A stretch of DNA of 64,000 nucleotides from Paludibacteraceae bacterium (GCA_017509715.1 JAFWOU010000011.1:98496-162495); one strand, 5' to 3'; positions 42,377-52,599 are shown, counted from the stretch's first letter. Notes: generated by a model from the sequence alone, not told the origin. Translations and numbers: made by a program.

Positions 42377-42919
42377 ATGTCAAATAAAAAAGTAGTAGTT
42401 ATTTCCACAAGTCTCCGCCCGGGTTCGAATAGCCACATGTTAGCGGAGCAGTTTGCAGAAGGTGCCAAGAGTGCCGGACATGACGTGGAGTTAATCTCGC
42501 TTCGCGGCAAGGAGATTAAGTTCTGTATCGGTTGCCTCAAGTGTCAGGAGACAGGCGCGTGCGTGTTCAAGGACGATGTGCCGGCGATCATGGATAGCGT
42601 GCTCAACGCGGATGTCGTTTGCTGGGCGACGCCGATTTATTACTATGAGATGTCGGGTCAGATGAAGACGCTCATCGACCGAATGAACGCCATGTACCCG
42701 AAGGACTACCGTTTCCGCGACATCTATCTGCTGACTACCGCAGCCGAGGACGAGGAGTTTACGCCCAAACGCGCTGAGAGCGGTTTGCAGGGATGGATCG
42801 ACTGCTACGAGAAGTGCTCTCTTAAAGCCCATCTTTTCTGCGGCGGCGTGAATGATCCGAAAGAGATTGCAGGCAACGCCAAACTGCAAGAGGCATACGA
42901 ATTAGGCAAAAATATCTGA
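42377..42919 (+). CDS. NADPH-dependent FMN reductase/flavodoxin-family protein
   Basis: 180 residues. KVVVISTSLRPGSNSHMLA is the FMN-binding loop; CIGCLKCQETGACVFKDD contains three cysteines of the iron-sulfur flavoprotein type; then ATPIYYYEMSGQMKTLIDRM. The protein is related to that at 26144 but not a recent copy. Likely reductase for quinones or nitro compounds under TetR control. Confidence 0.85.
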   Translation: MSNKKVVVISTSLRPGSNSHMLAEQFAEGAKSAGHDVELISLRGKEIKFCIGCLKCQETGACVFKDDVPAIMDSVLNADVVCWATPIYYYEMSGQMKTLIDRMNAMYPKDYRFRDIYLLTTAAEDEEFTPKRAESGLQGWIDCYEKCSLKAHLFCGGVNDPKEIAGNAKLQEAYELGKNI

Positions 42920-42982
42920 TAAAACCGAAGTAAAACGACAATTTGGCATAAAAGTGGACAAATTGGCAGAGATTTTGGAACA

Positions 42983-42996
42983 GGCACATTTTTTGC
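42983..42996 (+). promoter_or_regulatory. Candidate sigma-54 promoter
   Basis: AGGCACATTTTTTGCC contains GG-N10-GC with a GGCAC -24 half and TTTGC -12 half. Two near-identical words (CAATTTGGCA, CAAATTGGCA) lie 20-40 bases upstream and could be activator sites. It precedes the HdeD-like gene by 48 bases. Confidence 0.45.
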
Positions 42997-43044
42997 CTCT
43001 CTCCGAGTGAAAACGCAAGTATGTTTTTAAATTCTACTATACGT

Positions 43045-43638
43045 ATGAAAACGAGTACTAAAATTTGGATGTGTATTGCGGGTGTCGCACTCGTAGCACT
43101 CGGCGTAATGTGTATCCTTTGCCCCGGGACCACATTGTTAAGCCTGGCTTGGGTATTTGGTTTGATGTTCTTCCTCGGCGGTTGTACGGAGATGGCAGCC
43201 TGGTCGGCTACACGCGGATTTATCCCCATGAGCGGACTGATGTTCCTTTCGGCTTTGCTGCAGATTATCCTCGGCGCAGTCATGGTATTCCATCCGGCTC
43301 CATTAATGGTGGCACTGCCGTTCATTTTTGCTTTCTGGCTTCTCTTCGAAGGCATCAACCTCGCTATCAGTTCAGCTGATTTCAAGCGTGTCGGTTTCCA
43401 CCGCTGGTGGATTGTTTGCTGCTTTGGTGTACTGGCGGCATGCTTCGGCGTGTACTGCCTGGTTAACCCGAATGTGAGTGCAGAGACCATCGCTTGGGTC
43501 GTCGGCCTGGGTATCATCCTTGACGGTATCGGCAACTGGGTCAAAGTAGCAGTAGTTAACAAAGTGGAGAAACGCTTCGTCAAACTGCATGACCGTCTCC
43601 GCGAAGTAAAGGACATCGATTGGGAAGAGGTAAAATGA
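43045..43638 (+). CDS. HdeD/DUF308 membrane protein
   Basis: 197 residues from ATG 43045, with six predicted helices arranged as repeated DUF308 units (IWMCIAGVALVALGVMCI, WVFGLMFFLGGCTEMAAW, WWIVCCFGVLAACFGVYC). Related to the acid-resistance protein HdeD. The last residues (KDIDWEEVK) are cytoplasmic and overlap the next gene. The role may be in envelope or stress response; a sigma-54-like promoter would fit. Confidence 0.85.
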   Translation: MKTSTKIWMCIAGVALVALGVMCILCPGTTLLSLAWVFGLMFFLGGCTEMAAWSATRGFIPMSGLMFLSALLQIILGAVMVFHPAPLMVALPFIFAFWLLFEGINLAISSADFKRVGFHRWWIVCCFGVLAACFGVYCLVNPNVSAETIAWVVGLGIILDGIGNWVKVAVVNKVEKRFVKLHDRLREVKDIDWEEVK

Positions 43639-44429
43639 ACCAATACACCCATCGTTATTCGCTTACTGCGGCGGATATGGACACGCGTTACCGGATGACG
43701 CCGAACGCGGTTCTGCTCTATTATCAGGATTGCTGGGCACGCTATATGTCGTACCTGCATCTGGCTGCTTTTGATCTTGTCAAACAGAACCGCATCTGGG
43801 TCATTACGGAGTTCAACGCGTGGTTTGAAGAGCAAACAGCTCTTTGGTCGGACGATATCGATGTGACCGTTTGGAACAGCGAAGTGGGGGCACTCCGTCT
43901 CTATGCCGAGTTCCGCGTGCGTCGGTCGGATGGGGTAGAGGTGGCACACGGCTACGGCTGTTGGACGTTATTGGACACGGAGGCCCATCGTCTTGCGCCC
44001 ATGACTCCTTTCCAACCGCAGATACCCGTCCTGCCGGAGATGACTTCTGAGACCCATAAGAAACGCCGTTTCCCGACGGACGGTACACCGCTCCAGCAGA
44101 TTGAGCATCGTGTCAATCCCATTAACCTCGATTTCAACGGTCACGTCAACAACCGCACGTACCTTAGTATCGCCATGCAGTCGGCGGACGAGGCATTTAT
44201 GGACGCACACGCGATTAGATGCCTGGCTATTCACTGGCTCAAAGAGACGTTCCTCGGCGACACACTCTTATGCCGTTTGAGTCTGTTGCCCAACGAGATG
44301 GACGAAACCGTTTATCACTACCTCCACACGATAAGCCGCAACGATGCCGAGACCGCAGCGCAGGTCTATTCCGAATGGATTCCGCGTACAGAGCAGATAG
44401 ATGTGTCTGTTCATGCGTCGAGGAAATAA
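43635..44429 (+). CDS. Acyl-ACP thioesterase
   Basis: 264 residues from ATG 43635, overlapping the HdeD stop (ATGA). Two hot-dog domains; the second contains NLDFNGHVNNRTYLSIAMQS, in which the Asn-His pair is typical of bacterial acyl-ACP thioesterases (FatA/FatB-like). It releases fatty acids from acyl carrier protein. Pairing with a membrane stress protein suggests envelope-lipid adjustment, by inference. Confidence 0.9.
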   Translation: MNQYTHRYSLTAADMDTRYRMTPNAVLLYYQDCWARYMSYLHLAAFDLVKQNRIWVITEFNAWFEEQTALWSDDIDVTVWNSEVGALRLYAEFRVRRSDGVEVAHGYGCWTLLDTEAHRLAPMTPFQPQIPVLPEMTSETHKKRRFPTDGTPLQQIEHRVNPINLDFNGHVNNRTYLSIAMQSADEAFMDAHAIRCLAIHWLKETFLGDTLLCRLSLLPNEMDETVYHYLHTISRNDAETAAQVYSEWIPRTEQIDVSVHASRK

Positions 44430-44489
44430 ATAATGCAGGCTGCTATTATCAATTATTTTTTGTACTTTTGCAGGCAAAATCGCACATAT

Positions 44490-45434
44490 ATGACAAAGCA
44501 TTTTTTATCGGCACTTGTGTTATTCTTCCTCTCTATGCTTCTTTTGGTGGCATGTAACCGTCCGGCTGAGACTTTCATCCCTGCTCCTCCGGACTATCAG
44601 GACACCACCATGTGGATCACGCTTGACGGCGATACCGCAGGAACAGGAGCAGACATCTTCTATGTCGTCTCCACGTGGGAGCAGGACTGGAAACACGACA
44701 GCCTCGTCTGCCATTATGCCGACGTCTGGAATCCCGAACATCGTGCGCACATGGCGATAGAGATTCGCGGAGTAGCAGCGTATATGTCACCCGGAAACCG
44801 CTTCTATGCGCCTTTCTACCGCCATACGACCATTGACGGATGGCTCACCCGCAACGAAGACACGATCTACCATCGTACGCGTCTGTCTATGGACGATGTC
44901 TGCCGGGCGTTTGACACCTTCATCGCACAGCGTGATAACTCACGTCCGCTCGTCATAGCCGGTTTCAGTCAAGGCGGTTTGGCGGTGGTCGAACTGCTCA
45001 AACACATGTCTGACGAGACCTTCAACCAGCTGGTGGCGGCTTATGTCATGGGCTATAAGCTCACTCCGCAAGACACCCTCTGTCCGCATATCCGTCCGGC
45101 GCAAGGCGAAACGGACACGCACGTCACCATCTGTTATAATACTGTCAAGGACGTGCGTTTCATCCAACCCGTCATAGCCGCTTCTTGTGTCTGCATCAAT
45201 CCCGTCAACTGGCGTACCGATGCTACGCCTGCTACGCTCCACGACACCATTACCGTCTCCGTGGCACCCGAACATGTGCTCGTCGTCAGCGGTTATAGTG
45301 CATCGGAATATCCGCCTTTTGCCGATTTCATCAACGTGGGCGACATCCACAGCTGCGAACCTTGGCTCTATAGCGACTGTATCCGCCGGAACATCCAAGC
45401 CCGCACTCAGTCTTTTTCTTCGTCTATTGAATAA
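44490..45434 (+). CDS. DUF3089 alpha/beta-hydrolase lipoprotein
   Basis: 314 residues from ATG 44490. Lipobox LLVACNRP (Cys 22). ADIFYVVSTWEQDW, FYAPFYRHTTIDGW and the nucleophile GFSQGGLAVVELL are the DUF3089 pattern. Likely periplasmic esterase of unknown substrate. A TACTTTTG box lies at 44463-44470 and a hairpin terminator near 45485. Confidence 0.8.
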   Translation: MTKHFLSALVLFFLSMLLLVACNRPAETFIPAPPDYQDTTMWITLDGDTAGTGADIFYVVSTWEQDWKHDSLVCHYADVWNPEHRAHMAIEIRGVAAYMSPGNRFYAPFYRHTTIDGWLTRNEDTIYHRTRLSMDDVCRAFDTFIAQRDNSRPLVIAGFSQGGLAVVELLKHMSDETFNQLVAAYVMGYKLTPQDTLCPHIRPAQGETDTHVTICYNTVKDVRFIQPVIAASCVCINPVNWRTDATPATLHDTITVSVAPEHVLVVSGYSASEYPPFADFINVGDIHSCEPWLYSDCIRRNIQARTQSFSSSIE

Positions 45435-45483
45435 GAAACACGGACGCCACCAAGCAATATCTTCGGATGATAGAAAACTGCTG

Positions 45484-45510
45484 ACCGTCACAGGTCGGTG
45501 GTTTTTTTTG
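45484..45510 (+). terminator. Terminator after the DUF3089 gene
   Basis: CTGACC/GGTCGG stem (one G-T pair) with a 6-base loop, then a T8 run. Confidence 0.7.
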
Positions 45511-45537
45511 ACATGTGCAAGGTTTTTGGCAGAAAAA

Positions 45538-45569
45538 TTTGTGTATGTGCGAAAAAAGTAGTATCTTTG
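45538..45569 (+). promoter_or_regulatory. Promoter of the dipeptidase operon
   Basis: TTTG (45538-45541), TGTATGTGC, 20-base spacer, TATCTTTG (45562-45569). Confidence 0.8.
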
Positions 45570-45580
45570 CAGCGTTTTTA

Positions 45581-46354
45581 ATGAATACCGACCAAATAAC
45601 ACATCAGCATATGAAATATCTTCGTACATCGTCCTTCGTACATCGTACATCGTTCCTTCGTACATTGTCCTTTGTCCCTTTGTCCCTTATTCTGTTGCTC
45701 TCGTGCCAAAAACAACAACCCGCTCCCGAGCCGGAGAAAGACAGCAGTGCGTTTGTCAATCTGACAGACATCATCCCCGATGCGGTTTTGGAGATCCGCT
45801 ACTACAGCACGTATAATTTTGTGGGTGAACGCATCGACGGCTACGAGCAGCCGGTGGCGCTCATGACACGCCAGGCGGCAGACTCGCTCAAAGCCGTCAG
45901 CGACGAACTGAAGTCGTATGGCTACCGCCTTAAGATTTGGGATGCCTACCGTCCGCAGACTGCCGTCAACCATTTTATCCGCTGGGCGGAGAACGTGCAG
46001 GACACGGCGATGAAGAAGATTTTCTACCCCATGGTGGACAAGTCGGTGCTCTTTGAGCAAGGCTATATCTATGCGCGCTCTTCCCATTCGCGCGGTTCGA
46101 CGGTCGATCTGACACTCCTTGATGCGGCTACAGGCAAGGAACTCGACATGGGTTCGCCCTTCGACTGGTTCGGCGAGGAGAGCCATCCTTCTTACCCCTG
46201 CAAGCTCTACCGTCAGTCCGAGAACCGCCTCATCTTGCGTAATGCCATGCTCCGTCACGGCTTCGAACCGATAGACAGCGAGTGGTGGCATTTCACCCTC
46301 CGCAATGAGCCTTTCCCCGATACCTATTTCGATTTCCCAATTAGGCAATTATGA
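45581..46354 (+). CDS. D-Ala-D-Ala dipeptidase (VanX/DdpX-like, M15)
   Basis: 257 residues from ATG 45581 (an internal ATG at 45611 is also possible). Lipobox ILLLSCQK. Zinc ligands of the M15 family: SSHSRGSTVDLTL and EWWHFTL; also AYRPQTAVNHF. It cleaves D-alanyl-D-alanine dipeptides in the periplasm. The region coding for the signal peptide (residues 11-29) consists of the simple repeat cttcgtacatcgtc and derivatives. The following ABC transporter could import the released amino acids. Confidence 0.88.
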   Translation: MNTDQITHQHMKYLRTSSFVHRTSFLRTLSFVPLSLILLLSCQKQQPAPEPEKDSSAFVNLTDIIPDAVLEIRYYSTYNFVGERIDGYEQPVALMTRQAADSLKAVSDELKSYGYRLKIWDAYRPQTAVNHFIRWAENVQDTAMKKIFYPMVDKSVLFEQGYIYARSSHSRGSTVDLTLLDAATGKELDMGSPFDWFGEESHPSYPCKLYRQSENRLILRNAMLRHGFEPIDSEWWHFTLRNEPFPDTYFDFPIRQL

Positions 46355-46355
46355 T

Positions 46356-47786
46356 ATGAAAAATCCACTGTTTTACCTGCTTATTACGCTCTATGCCCTC
46401 ACCGCTTGTTCCGGCGGTGAGGACTATCGGGAGCCCAAATCGGAGGAGGATCTCTCCGGCCTTGTACTGGCAGCCTCCAACGGCAGTTATTACCAGCAGA
46501 AGTACGAAAATCGCGCCGATGTGCAACTTTTCCTCACCTCCAGCGAAGCAGATGGCGTGCAGGCTGTACGGCAAGGGCACGCCGATGTCTATGTAAGCGA
46601 CGAAGTGATGCTCACTCAGGCGGACCTGAAGCGTCTGGGCATGAAGAAAGCCTTTGTCGGCGAAGAGTGTTTCGATGTGGCTTTTGCCATCCGCAAGGGC
46701 AACACCGAGATGGCCGAGCAACTCAACGCCTTCCTTGCCTCTGCTCCGCTGAATGACATCATCAACTACTGGATCAACGGCGGACCATATACGGAGGAAC
46801 CTGCCTATACCATCCCCGAAGGAGCCAAGCCTCTGCGCTGTGTCTGTGCTGTGAATATAGCCCCGATCAGTTATGTGGGCGAAGGCGGTAAGTGGCAAGG
46901 ATTGGATGCTGACATTCTCCGGCGTTTTGCACATTCCCTCGGCAGACCTTTTGAGATGCAGTTTGTGGACATCGGCTCGGCTATCATGGCAATCAACACC
47001 GGCAAGGCGGATGTGTTCTCCGGCTGTCTTTTTATCACGGAGGAACGCCAGAAATCGATGGATTTCTCTGCCCCCTACTACAAGTGCCACCCGGGCTATT
47101 TCATCGTGGACCACTCCCGTGACGCACGTATGGGGCTGGGTGAGCGCATCCACATGAACCTCATCAAAGAGAACCGTATCAAACTCATCTGGGACGGTCT
47201 GGTCGAGACTATCAAGATTACGTTCTTTGCTATACTTTTAGGTACTATTCTCGGCATTGGTGTCTGTGCCTGCCGTCGCTCCAAGCGCAGATGGGTACGC
47301 GTACTGGCGGACCTATACGGCGATTTCATCAATGGTATCCCGACACTCGTCCTGCTGCTCATCCTGTTCTATGTGGTCTTTGCCAACTCCGGCATGAGTG
47401 CTACCCTGGTCGCTATCGTGGCGTTCGCCATGTGCTTTGCGTCCTCGGCGGGAAATATCTTCGACACCTCTATCTCTGCGGTACCCAAAGGACAGACCGA
47501 AGCCGGACTGAGTCTCGGTTTCACGCCCTTCAAGACCTTCATGGGTATCGTCTTCCCGCAGGCGCTGCGCAAAGGTCTGCCGCTCTACACAGGCGAGTGT
47601 ATCTCACTGCTGAAGAATACCTCTATAGTGGGTTATATTGCTATCGCCGACCTGACGCGTGCCAGTGACCTCATCCGTTCCCGTACGTTCGATGCGCTCA
47701 TCCCGCTGCTTGTTATTACGATCATCTATTTCATCCTCGCTTGGCTCATCCGCAAAACGCTGAGCCTCTGCCTCCTTCGTAAATAA
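46356..47786 (+). CDS. Amino-acid ABC transporter: fused substrate-binding protein and permease
   Basis: 476 residues from ATG 46356. Signal sequence with lipobox LTACSGG. Residues 30-250 hold substrate-binding-protein lobes of family 3 (VSDEVMLTQADLK..., LDADILRRFAHSLGRPFEMQ...). Residues 270-476 are the permease with five helices and the EAA loop (SAVPKGQTEAGLSLGFTPFK). The fusion is seen in other Bacteroidales. It begins 1 base after the dipeptidase and precedes the ATPase by about 46 bases of iterated words. Substrate specificity unknown; D- or L-alanine is plausible from context. Confidence 0.88.
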   Translation: MKNPLFYLLITLYALTACSGGEDYREPKSEEDLSGLVLAASNGSYYQQKYENRADVQLFLTSSEADGVQAVRQGHADVYVSDEVMLTQADLKRLGMKKAFVGEECFDVAFAIRKGNTEMAEQLNAFLASAPLNDIINYWINGGPYTEEPAYTIPEGAKPLRCVCAVNIAPISYVGEGGKWQGLDADILRRFAHSLGRPFEMQFVDIGSAIMAINTGKADVFSGCLFITEERQKSMDFSAPYYKCHPGYFIVDHSRDARMGLGERIHMNLIKENRIKLIWDGLVETIKITFFAILLGTILGIGVCACRRSKRRWVRVLADLYGDFINGIPTLVLLLILFYVVFANSGMSATLVAIVAFAMCFASSAGNIFDTSISAVPKGQTEAGLSLGFTPFKTFMGIVFPQALRKGLPLYTGECISLLKNTSIVGYIAIADLTRASDLIRSRTFDALIPLLVITIIYFILAWLIRKTLSLCLLRK

Positions 47787-47790
47787 ATCG

Positions 47791-47828
47791 TACATTCGTA
47801 AATAAATCGTACATTCGTAAATCGTACA
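47791..47828. repeat. Iterated words between transporter genes
   Basis: The words aatcgtacattcg and aaataaatcgtacattcg repeat about three times between the permease stop and the ATPase start. The same word family encodes the signal peptide of the dipeptidase. Confidence 0.7.
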
Positions 47829-47832
47829 TCCA

Positions 47833-48903
<1,071 letters not shown>

Positions 48904-48924
48904 TCCATAGAAACAATAACATCT

Positions 48925-50994
48925 ATGAACCTGAAAGAAAAGTTTAACAAGCACTCCTTGCGGTCACATGCAGGACTGTGGCTGATGCTTGTCGCCATAT
49001 TGGCGATGGAGTCGATTGCCTGCGTACAGTATTTCTACACGCGTGCCACCATCAAAGCGGATGCCGTCTATCGCGCACAGTCCGAGTTGCGGTCGGCGGA
49101 ACAGGAGATCAACACCGCCGCCGTGGAGCTGGAAGCAGCCGCGAAGATGCTTTCCAAGATGGCGGAGTTCTGCCTAAACAACCCTGACGCCATGCCGGGG
49201 TGCGTGAGCACGCTGCTTGAGACATTGGAGAACGTGGAGGGAGCCGGAATAGCTTTCGTGCCGGATTATTACCCGCAAAAGGGCCACTGGTACGAGGTCT
49301 ATGCCACCCGCAACGAACGGACCGAGAAGGGTTTTGCCATCCGTCAGATAGGCGGAGCCGACCACGACTACACCCGGTCGGAGTGGTTCAACAACGGTCT
49401 CACAATAGACCATGCCTATTGGTCGAACCCCTACGCGGACAACGAAGGCGCACATGCTGTCGTCGTCACCTGTTCCTATCCCGTCCGCGATGCCGACAAC
49501 CGTGTCGTGGGAGTCGTTTGTATCGACATTTCGCTCAGCAAACTGAAGTTCATCTTCGATTACCTGCAGGTCTATCCGGACAGTTATTACTCCATCTCCA
49601 CGGCTTCCGGCAAGAGTATCGTTACGCCGGACACCGTGCCCGGACGCAAATACCTTAACTTTGACGAGGAGATTGACGCTACGGGATGGAAACTGTCTAT
49701 CATCATCCCGGAGGATATCCTCTATGTCGAACTCAAGCGCGTCGGGCTGATTGTGAACATTCTGATGCTGCTCAGCCTCGCTCTGTTGGTGTTCATCATG
49801 TACCGCAGCACCAAGAACGCCTACAAGATGATAGAGATCAACAACCAGAAGGAGCGTATGGAAGGCGAACTGGAGATTGCGCAGACCATCCAGAGCGCCA
49901 TGCTGCCCAAGGTGTTCCCGCCCTTCGTGGACCGTCCGGACCTGAATATATACGGAGTGGTGCATCCCGCCAAAGAGGTAGGCGGCGACCTGTATGATTT
50001 CTATGTCCGCCACGACAAACTCTTCTTCTGCGTGGGCGACGTGAGCGGCAAGGGAGTGCCTGCGTCGCTGGTGATGGCGATGATCCGTTCGCTCTTCCGC
50101 AGCGTCACAGCCCATGAGGAACATGCCGACCAAATCATGCGCCAGATGAACGACCCGCTCACCGAGCAGAACGAGCAGGACATGTTCGCCACCCTCTTTA
50201 TCGGCGTGCTCGACATGGAGACCGGCGTGCTCGATTACTGCAACGGCGGACACAATGCCCCCGTATTGGTACACAAGCGGGAGAGCCGTCAGTTGGAGGT
50301 GCTGCCGAACCTGCCGATAGGTATCATGGGCGGCTTCGAGTATGTCGGCCAGACTACGCAGATACAACGCGGCGACACGCTCTTCCTCTACACCGACGGA
50401 CTCACCGAGGCGGAGAACAAAGTACATGCCCAGTACGGCGAGGAACGGATGCTGAACCTGCTCGCCACCACCGACGGCATGCCGCCGAGAGACCTCGTAG
50501 AGACTTTCCAGAAAGATGTCGATGCCTTCGTCAACGGAGCGCCGCAGAGCGACGACCTCACCATGCTTGCCATCCGTTACCAGATATCGGCCATCGTCAT
50601 GCGCAACGACATACAGCAGATTCCAACCCTCTCCGAATGGGTGGACGGATTGCATGTGCCCGACGAACTGAACATGCCGATCAACCTCGCCTTGGAGGAG
50701 GTGGTCTGCAACGTCATGCTCTATGCCTACCCGGGACGCAAGGACGGCAAAGTGTTTGTCGAATATACCGAGATTGAGAACGAGCAGGGCAAGCAGCTGA
50801 TCTTCACCGTCTCCGACTCCGGCATACCTTTCGACCCGACGAAGCAGAAAGAGGCGGACACTTCGCTCGCGGCGGAGGATAGGGAGATAGGCGGCTTGGG
50901 CATACACCTCGTGCGCCAACTCATGGACGAAATCCGCTACGAACGCGTGGAGGGCAAGAACATCCTCACGCTGGTAAAGAAAGTATCATGTTAG
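48925..50994 (+). CDS. SpoIIE-type PP2C phosphatase with sensor and kinase-like domains
   Basis: 689 residues. Helix 18-38, extracytoplasmic sensor of about 230 residues (WFNNGLTIDHAYWSNPY, a CACHE-like pattern), helix 285-305, a coiled coil (EGELEIAQTIQSAMLPKVFP), SpoIIE phosphatase (KEVGGDLYDFY, GDVSGKGVPASLVMAM, LFLYTDGLTEAEN, NGAPQSDDLTMLAIRY) and a C-terminal RsbW-like ATPase (NLALEEVVCNVMLYAYP, VSDSGIPFDP, GGLGIHLVRQLMDEIRY). It combines phosphatase and kinase of a partner-switching system in one protein. Clustered with the transporter, it probably senses an amino-acid or peptide signal. No STAS-type antagonist gene is visible. Confidence 0.9.
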   Translation: MNLKEKFNKHSLRSHAGLWLMLVAILAMESIACVQYFYTRATIKADAVYRAQSELRSAEQEINTAAVELEAAAKMLSKMAEFCLNNPDAMPGCVSTLLETLENVEGAGIAFVPDYYPQKGHWYEVYATRNERTEKGFAIRQIGGADHDYTRSEWFNNGLTIDHAYWSNPYADNEGAHAVVVTCSYPVRDADNRVVGVVCIDISLSKLKFIFDYLQVYPDSYYSISTASGKSIVTPDTVPGRKYLNFDEEIDATGWKLSIIIPEDILYVELKRVGLIVNILMLLSLALLVFIMYRSTKNAYKMIEINNQKERMEGELEIAQTIQSAMLPKVFPPFVDRPDLNIYGVVHPAKEVGGDLYDFYVRHDKLFFCVGDVSGKGVPASLVMAMIRSLFRSVTAHEEHADQIMRQMNDPLTEQNEQDMFATLFIGVLDMETGVLDYCNGGHNAPVLVHKRESRQLEVLPNLPIGIMGGFEYVGQTTQIQRGDTLFLYTDGLTEAENKVHAQYGEERMLNLLATTDGMPPRDLVETFQKDVDAFVNGAPQSDDLTMLAIRYQISAIVMRNDIQQIPTLSEWVDGLHVPDELNMPINLALEEVVCNVMLYAYPGRKDGKVFVEYTEIENEQGKQLIFTVSDSGIPFDPTKQKEADTSLAAEDREIGGLGIHLVRQLMDEIRYERVEGKNILTLVKKVSC

Positions 50995-52217
50995 AAGATA
51001 TCATCCTTTCAGATTCCATCCGTTATGAGGCGCATACGCTTATTGTGGATATGCCGTCGGCTGAACCCATTCGTATAAAAGGCGCCTTTGGTGCGGCATT
51101 GTTGTGTGCGCTGCTCGTTGATACCGACGAGGGGAACCGCCGTGCTATCGCCATCGACTCCGACGAAGACAAAGCCGAGTGGATCCGGCGCTACGAACGG
51201 GAGGTGCGTCGCGACGAGTGGGGACTGCTGCCGGTGGAGGTCGATATGCTCTGTGATGCGTATCTCGCGTTCGCTGCGGATGACGATCTGCTGTCTTCTA
51301 TATGCCCCAACGTCCTCCTGGCGCAACTCGCCTTCGACCTGATAGCCTTCTACATGCGTTACCTCGTTCTCGAGACCTTCCGTCCTACGATCTTCGAGGC
51401 TGTTCCGTTCCGAGAACCCTTTGCGGCATGGCTCCTTGAAGCAGCCCGTATTGAGACACGTCGCCAGCGCCTGCTCGCTATCGACTGGACCGACCCCGCC
51501 ATCGTATACGATCTGGTGCATGAAATCTCCAATCAACCCATCAACTCATCAACCAATCAACCCATCAACTCATCAACCAATCAACCCATCAACTCATCAA
51601 CCAATCAACCTTTATTCATCTTCTCCGGCCATAGTGCGGACGACGTCATGACTCGCTACTGGACCTGGCTTTGGCAGCAAGTCCGGCAACTCGCCTCCCA
51701 GGAACCCAATTCCAGAGCCGCACTCGCACGCTATACCAAATACGTTCTTGCCCAAGAGACCGACCTCGCCTTCCTCCAGAGCGAGATTGACGCACTCATC
51801 CCCGATGACCAAAAGCACTTCGGCCAATGGATCGAAAGATGGAATACCTTCATCACGCGCCAACTAAAGCCGCAACGCGAAATCCGCTTTTGGACCAACG
51901 GCGTTCCGCAAAAGACGCAGACACAACTCATCGAGTATCTGCGTCTTCAGGAACAATCCGAGTACCACTACAAGCGTCTCGCCTCCGCCGTCTATGCCCT
52001 CCGTTACTTAGGCTACGTCCGCCGCAAGCTTACCGACAAGGACATGCGTCAGTGGCTCTCCGAGCACCTCAATATCGACTATACCCTCCGCAACACCTCT
52101 TCGCAATACATGCGGGCATGGCGCGAGAATAGCCGCTATGCACCCTTCGTGCAAGACCATATCCGCCTCCTCGCCAACTACGGCATCAACCGCTTTTCCG
52201 CTCTCGATGAAGAATAG
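50988..52217 (+). CDS. Protein of unknown function with an internal tandem repeat
   Basis: 409 residues, start overlapping the SpoIIE stop by 7 bases. The N-terminal part (to about residue 180) is mostly helical (RRYEREVRRDEWGLLPVEVD), then an NQPINSST repeat (residues 182-208) and a C-terminal part with IEYLRLQEQSEYHYKRLASA, then VYALRYLGYVRRKL. The C-terminal region looks like a DNA- or protein-binding helical domain but is not recognised. Its link with the phosphatase suggests a regulatory partner. Confidence 0.6.
   Translation: MLEDIILSDSIRYEAHTLIVDMPSAEPIRIKGAFGAALLCALLVDTDEGNRRAIAIDSDEDKAEWIRRYEREVRRDEWGLLPVEVDMLCDAYLAFAADDDLLSSICPNVLLAQLAFDLIAFYMRYLVLETFRPTIFEAVPFREPFAAWLLEAARIETRRQRLLAIDWTDPAIVYDLVHEISNQPINSSTNQPINSSTNQPINSSTNQPLFIFSGHSADDVMTRYWTWLWQQVRQLASQEPNSRAALARYTKYVLAQETDLAFLQSEIDALIPDDQKHFGQWIERWNTFITRQLKPQREIRFWTNGVPQKTQTQLIEYLRLQEQSEYHYKRLASAVYALRYLGYVRRKLTDKDMRQWLSEHLNIDYTLRNTSSQYMRAWRENSRYAPFVQDHIRLLANYGINRFSALDEE
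51531..51610. repeat. 24-bp tandem repeat inside a gene
   Basis: Three full units of 24 bases (aatcaacccatcaactcatc plus aacc) and a third of a fourth, encoding NQPINSST iterated. Unit length is divisible by 3, so copy-number change keeps the frame. Confidence 0.9.
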
Positions 52218-52221
52218 CCCT

Positions 52222-52599
52222 TCATTCGTGACTCAGTACCGATCGTACAAAATTGGGAAATTGTAGTATCCGCTTTTTGCCTAATACGGCATCAGGCTTT
52301 CCGCTTATTTGTGCTTCCCATCGGTCGTGCAATTCCTGGTATCGGACGTGATGCTCATCATGAATGATCGTCTTGGCTTCACGACAGGCAGCTGTCCATC
52401 GCTCATTCTGAGCAGCCTCAGCGCCTCTCCTGGGTTTCCTCTTAAAATCTCGCTTCTCTCTGTTGAAAGCCTCTTTCGGCCCCATGCCGACAATCTTTCC
52501 GTTAATTTTAAATTTCTTTTGGCGCATCACCGTGCAATCCGTTCTCGACATCTTGCCGGTCAATTTCTCAATTGCATCAATAGTTTCAAATTGTGCCAT
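52222..52599 (-). CDS. Small partner protein of DUF3987 (125 aa), second copy
   Basis: 125 residues, MAQFETIDAIEKLTGKMSRT at the N-terminus. It aligns along its whole length with the 126-aa protein at 962-1342 (shared GPKEA/E, ERW.A.CREA, KPD(A/P).LGKK.I.QF and NFVRSVL.HE), roughly half the residues being identical. Convergent with the 409-aa gene, whose stop is 5 bases away. Preceded by short iterated words (52650-52703). Confidence 0.8.
   Translation of the reverse strand: MAQFETIDAIEKLTGKMSRTDCTVMRQKKFKINGKIVGMGPKEAFNREKRDFKRKPRRGAEAAQNERWTAACREAKTIIHDEHHVRYQELHDRWEAQISGKPDAVLGKKRILQFPNFVRSVLSHE

Noticed and set aside
42415..42440. tRNA-like ggttcgaat motif
   Set aside because: It lies in the coding sequence of the FMN reductase (PGSNS) and no cloverleaf can be formed.
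49174..50919. Minus-strand ORF of 581 codons
   Set aside because: Antisense to the SpoIIE phosphatase gene, which has clear catalytic motifs.
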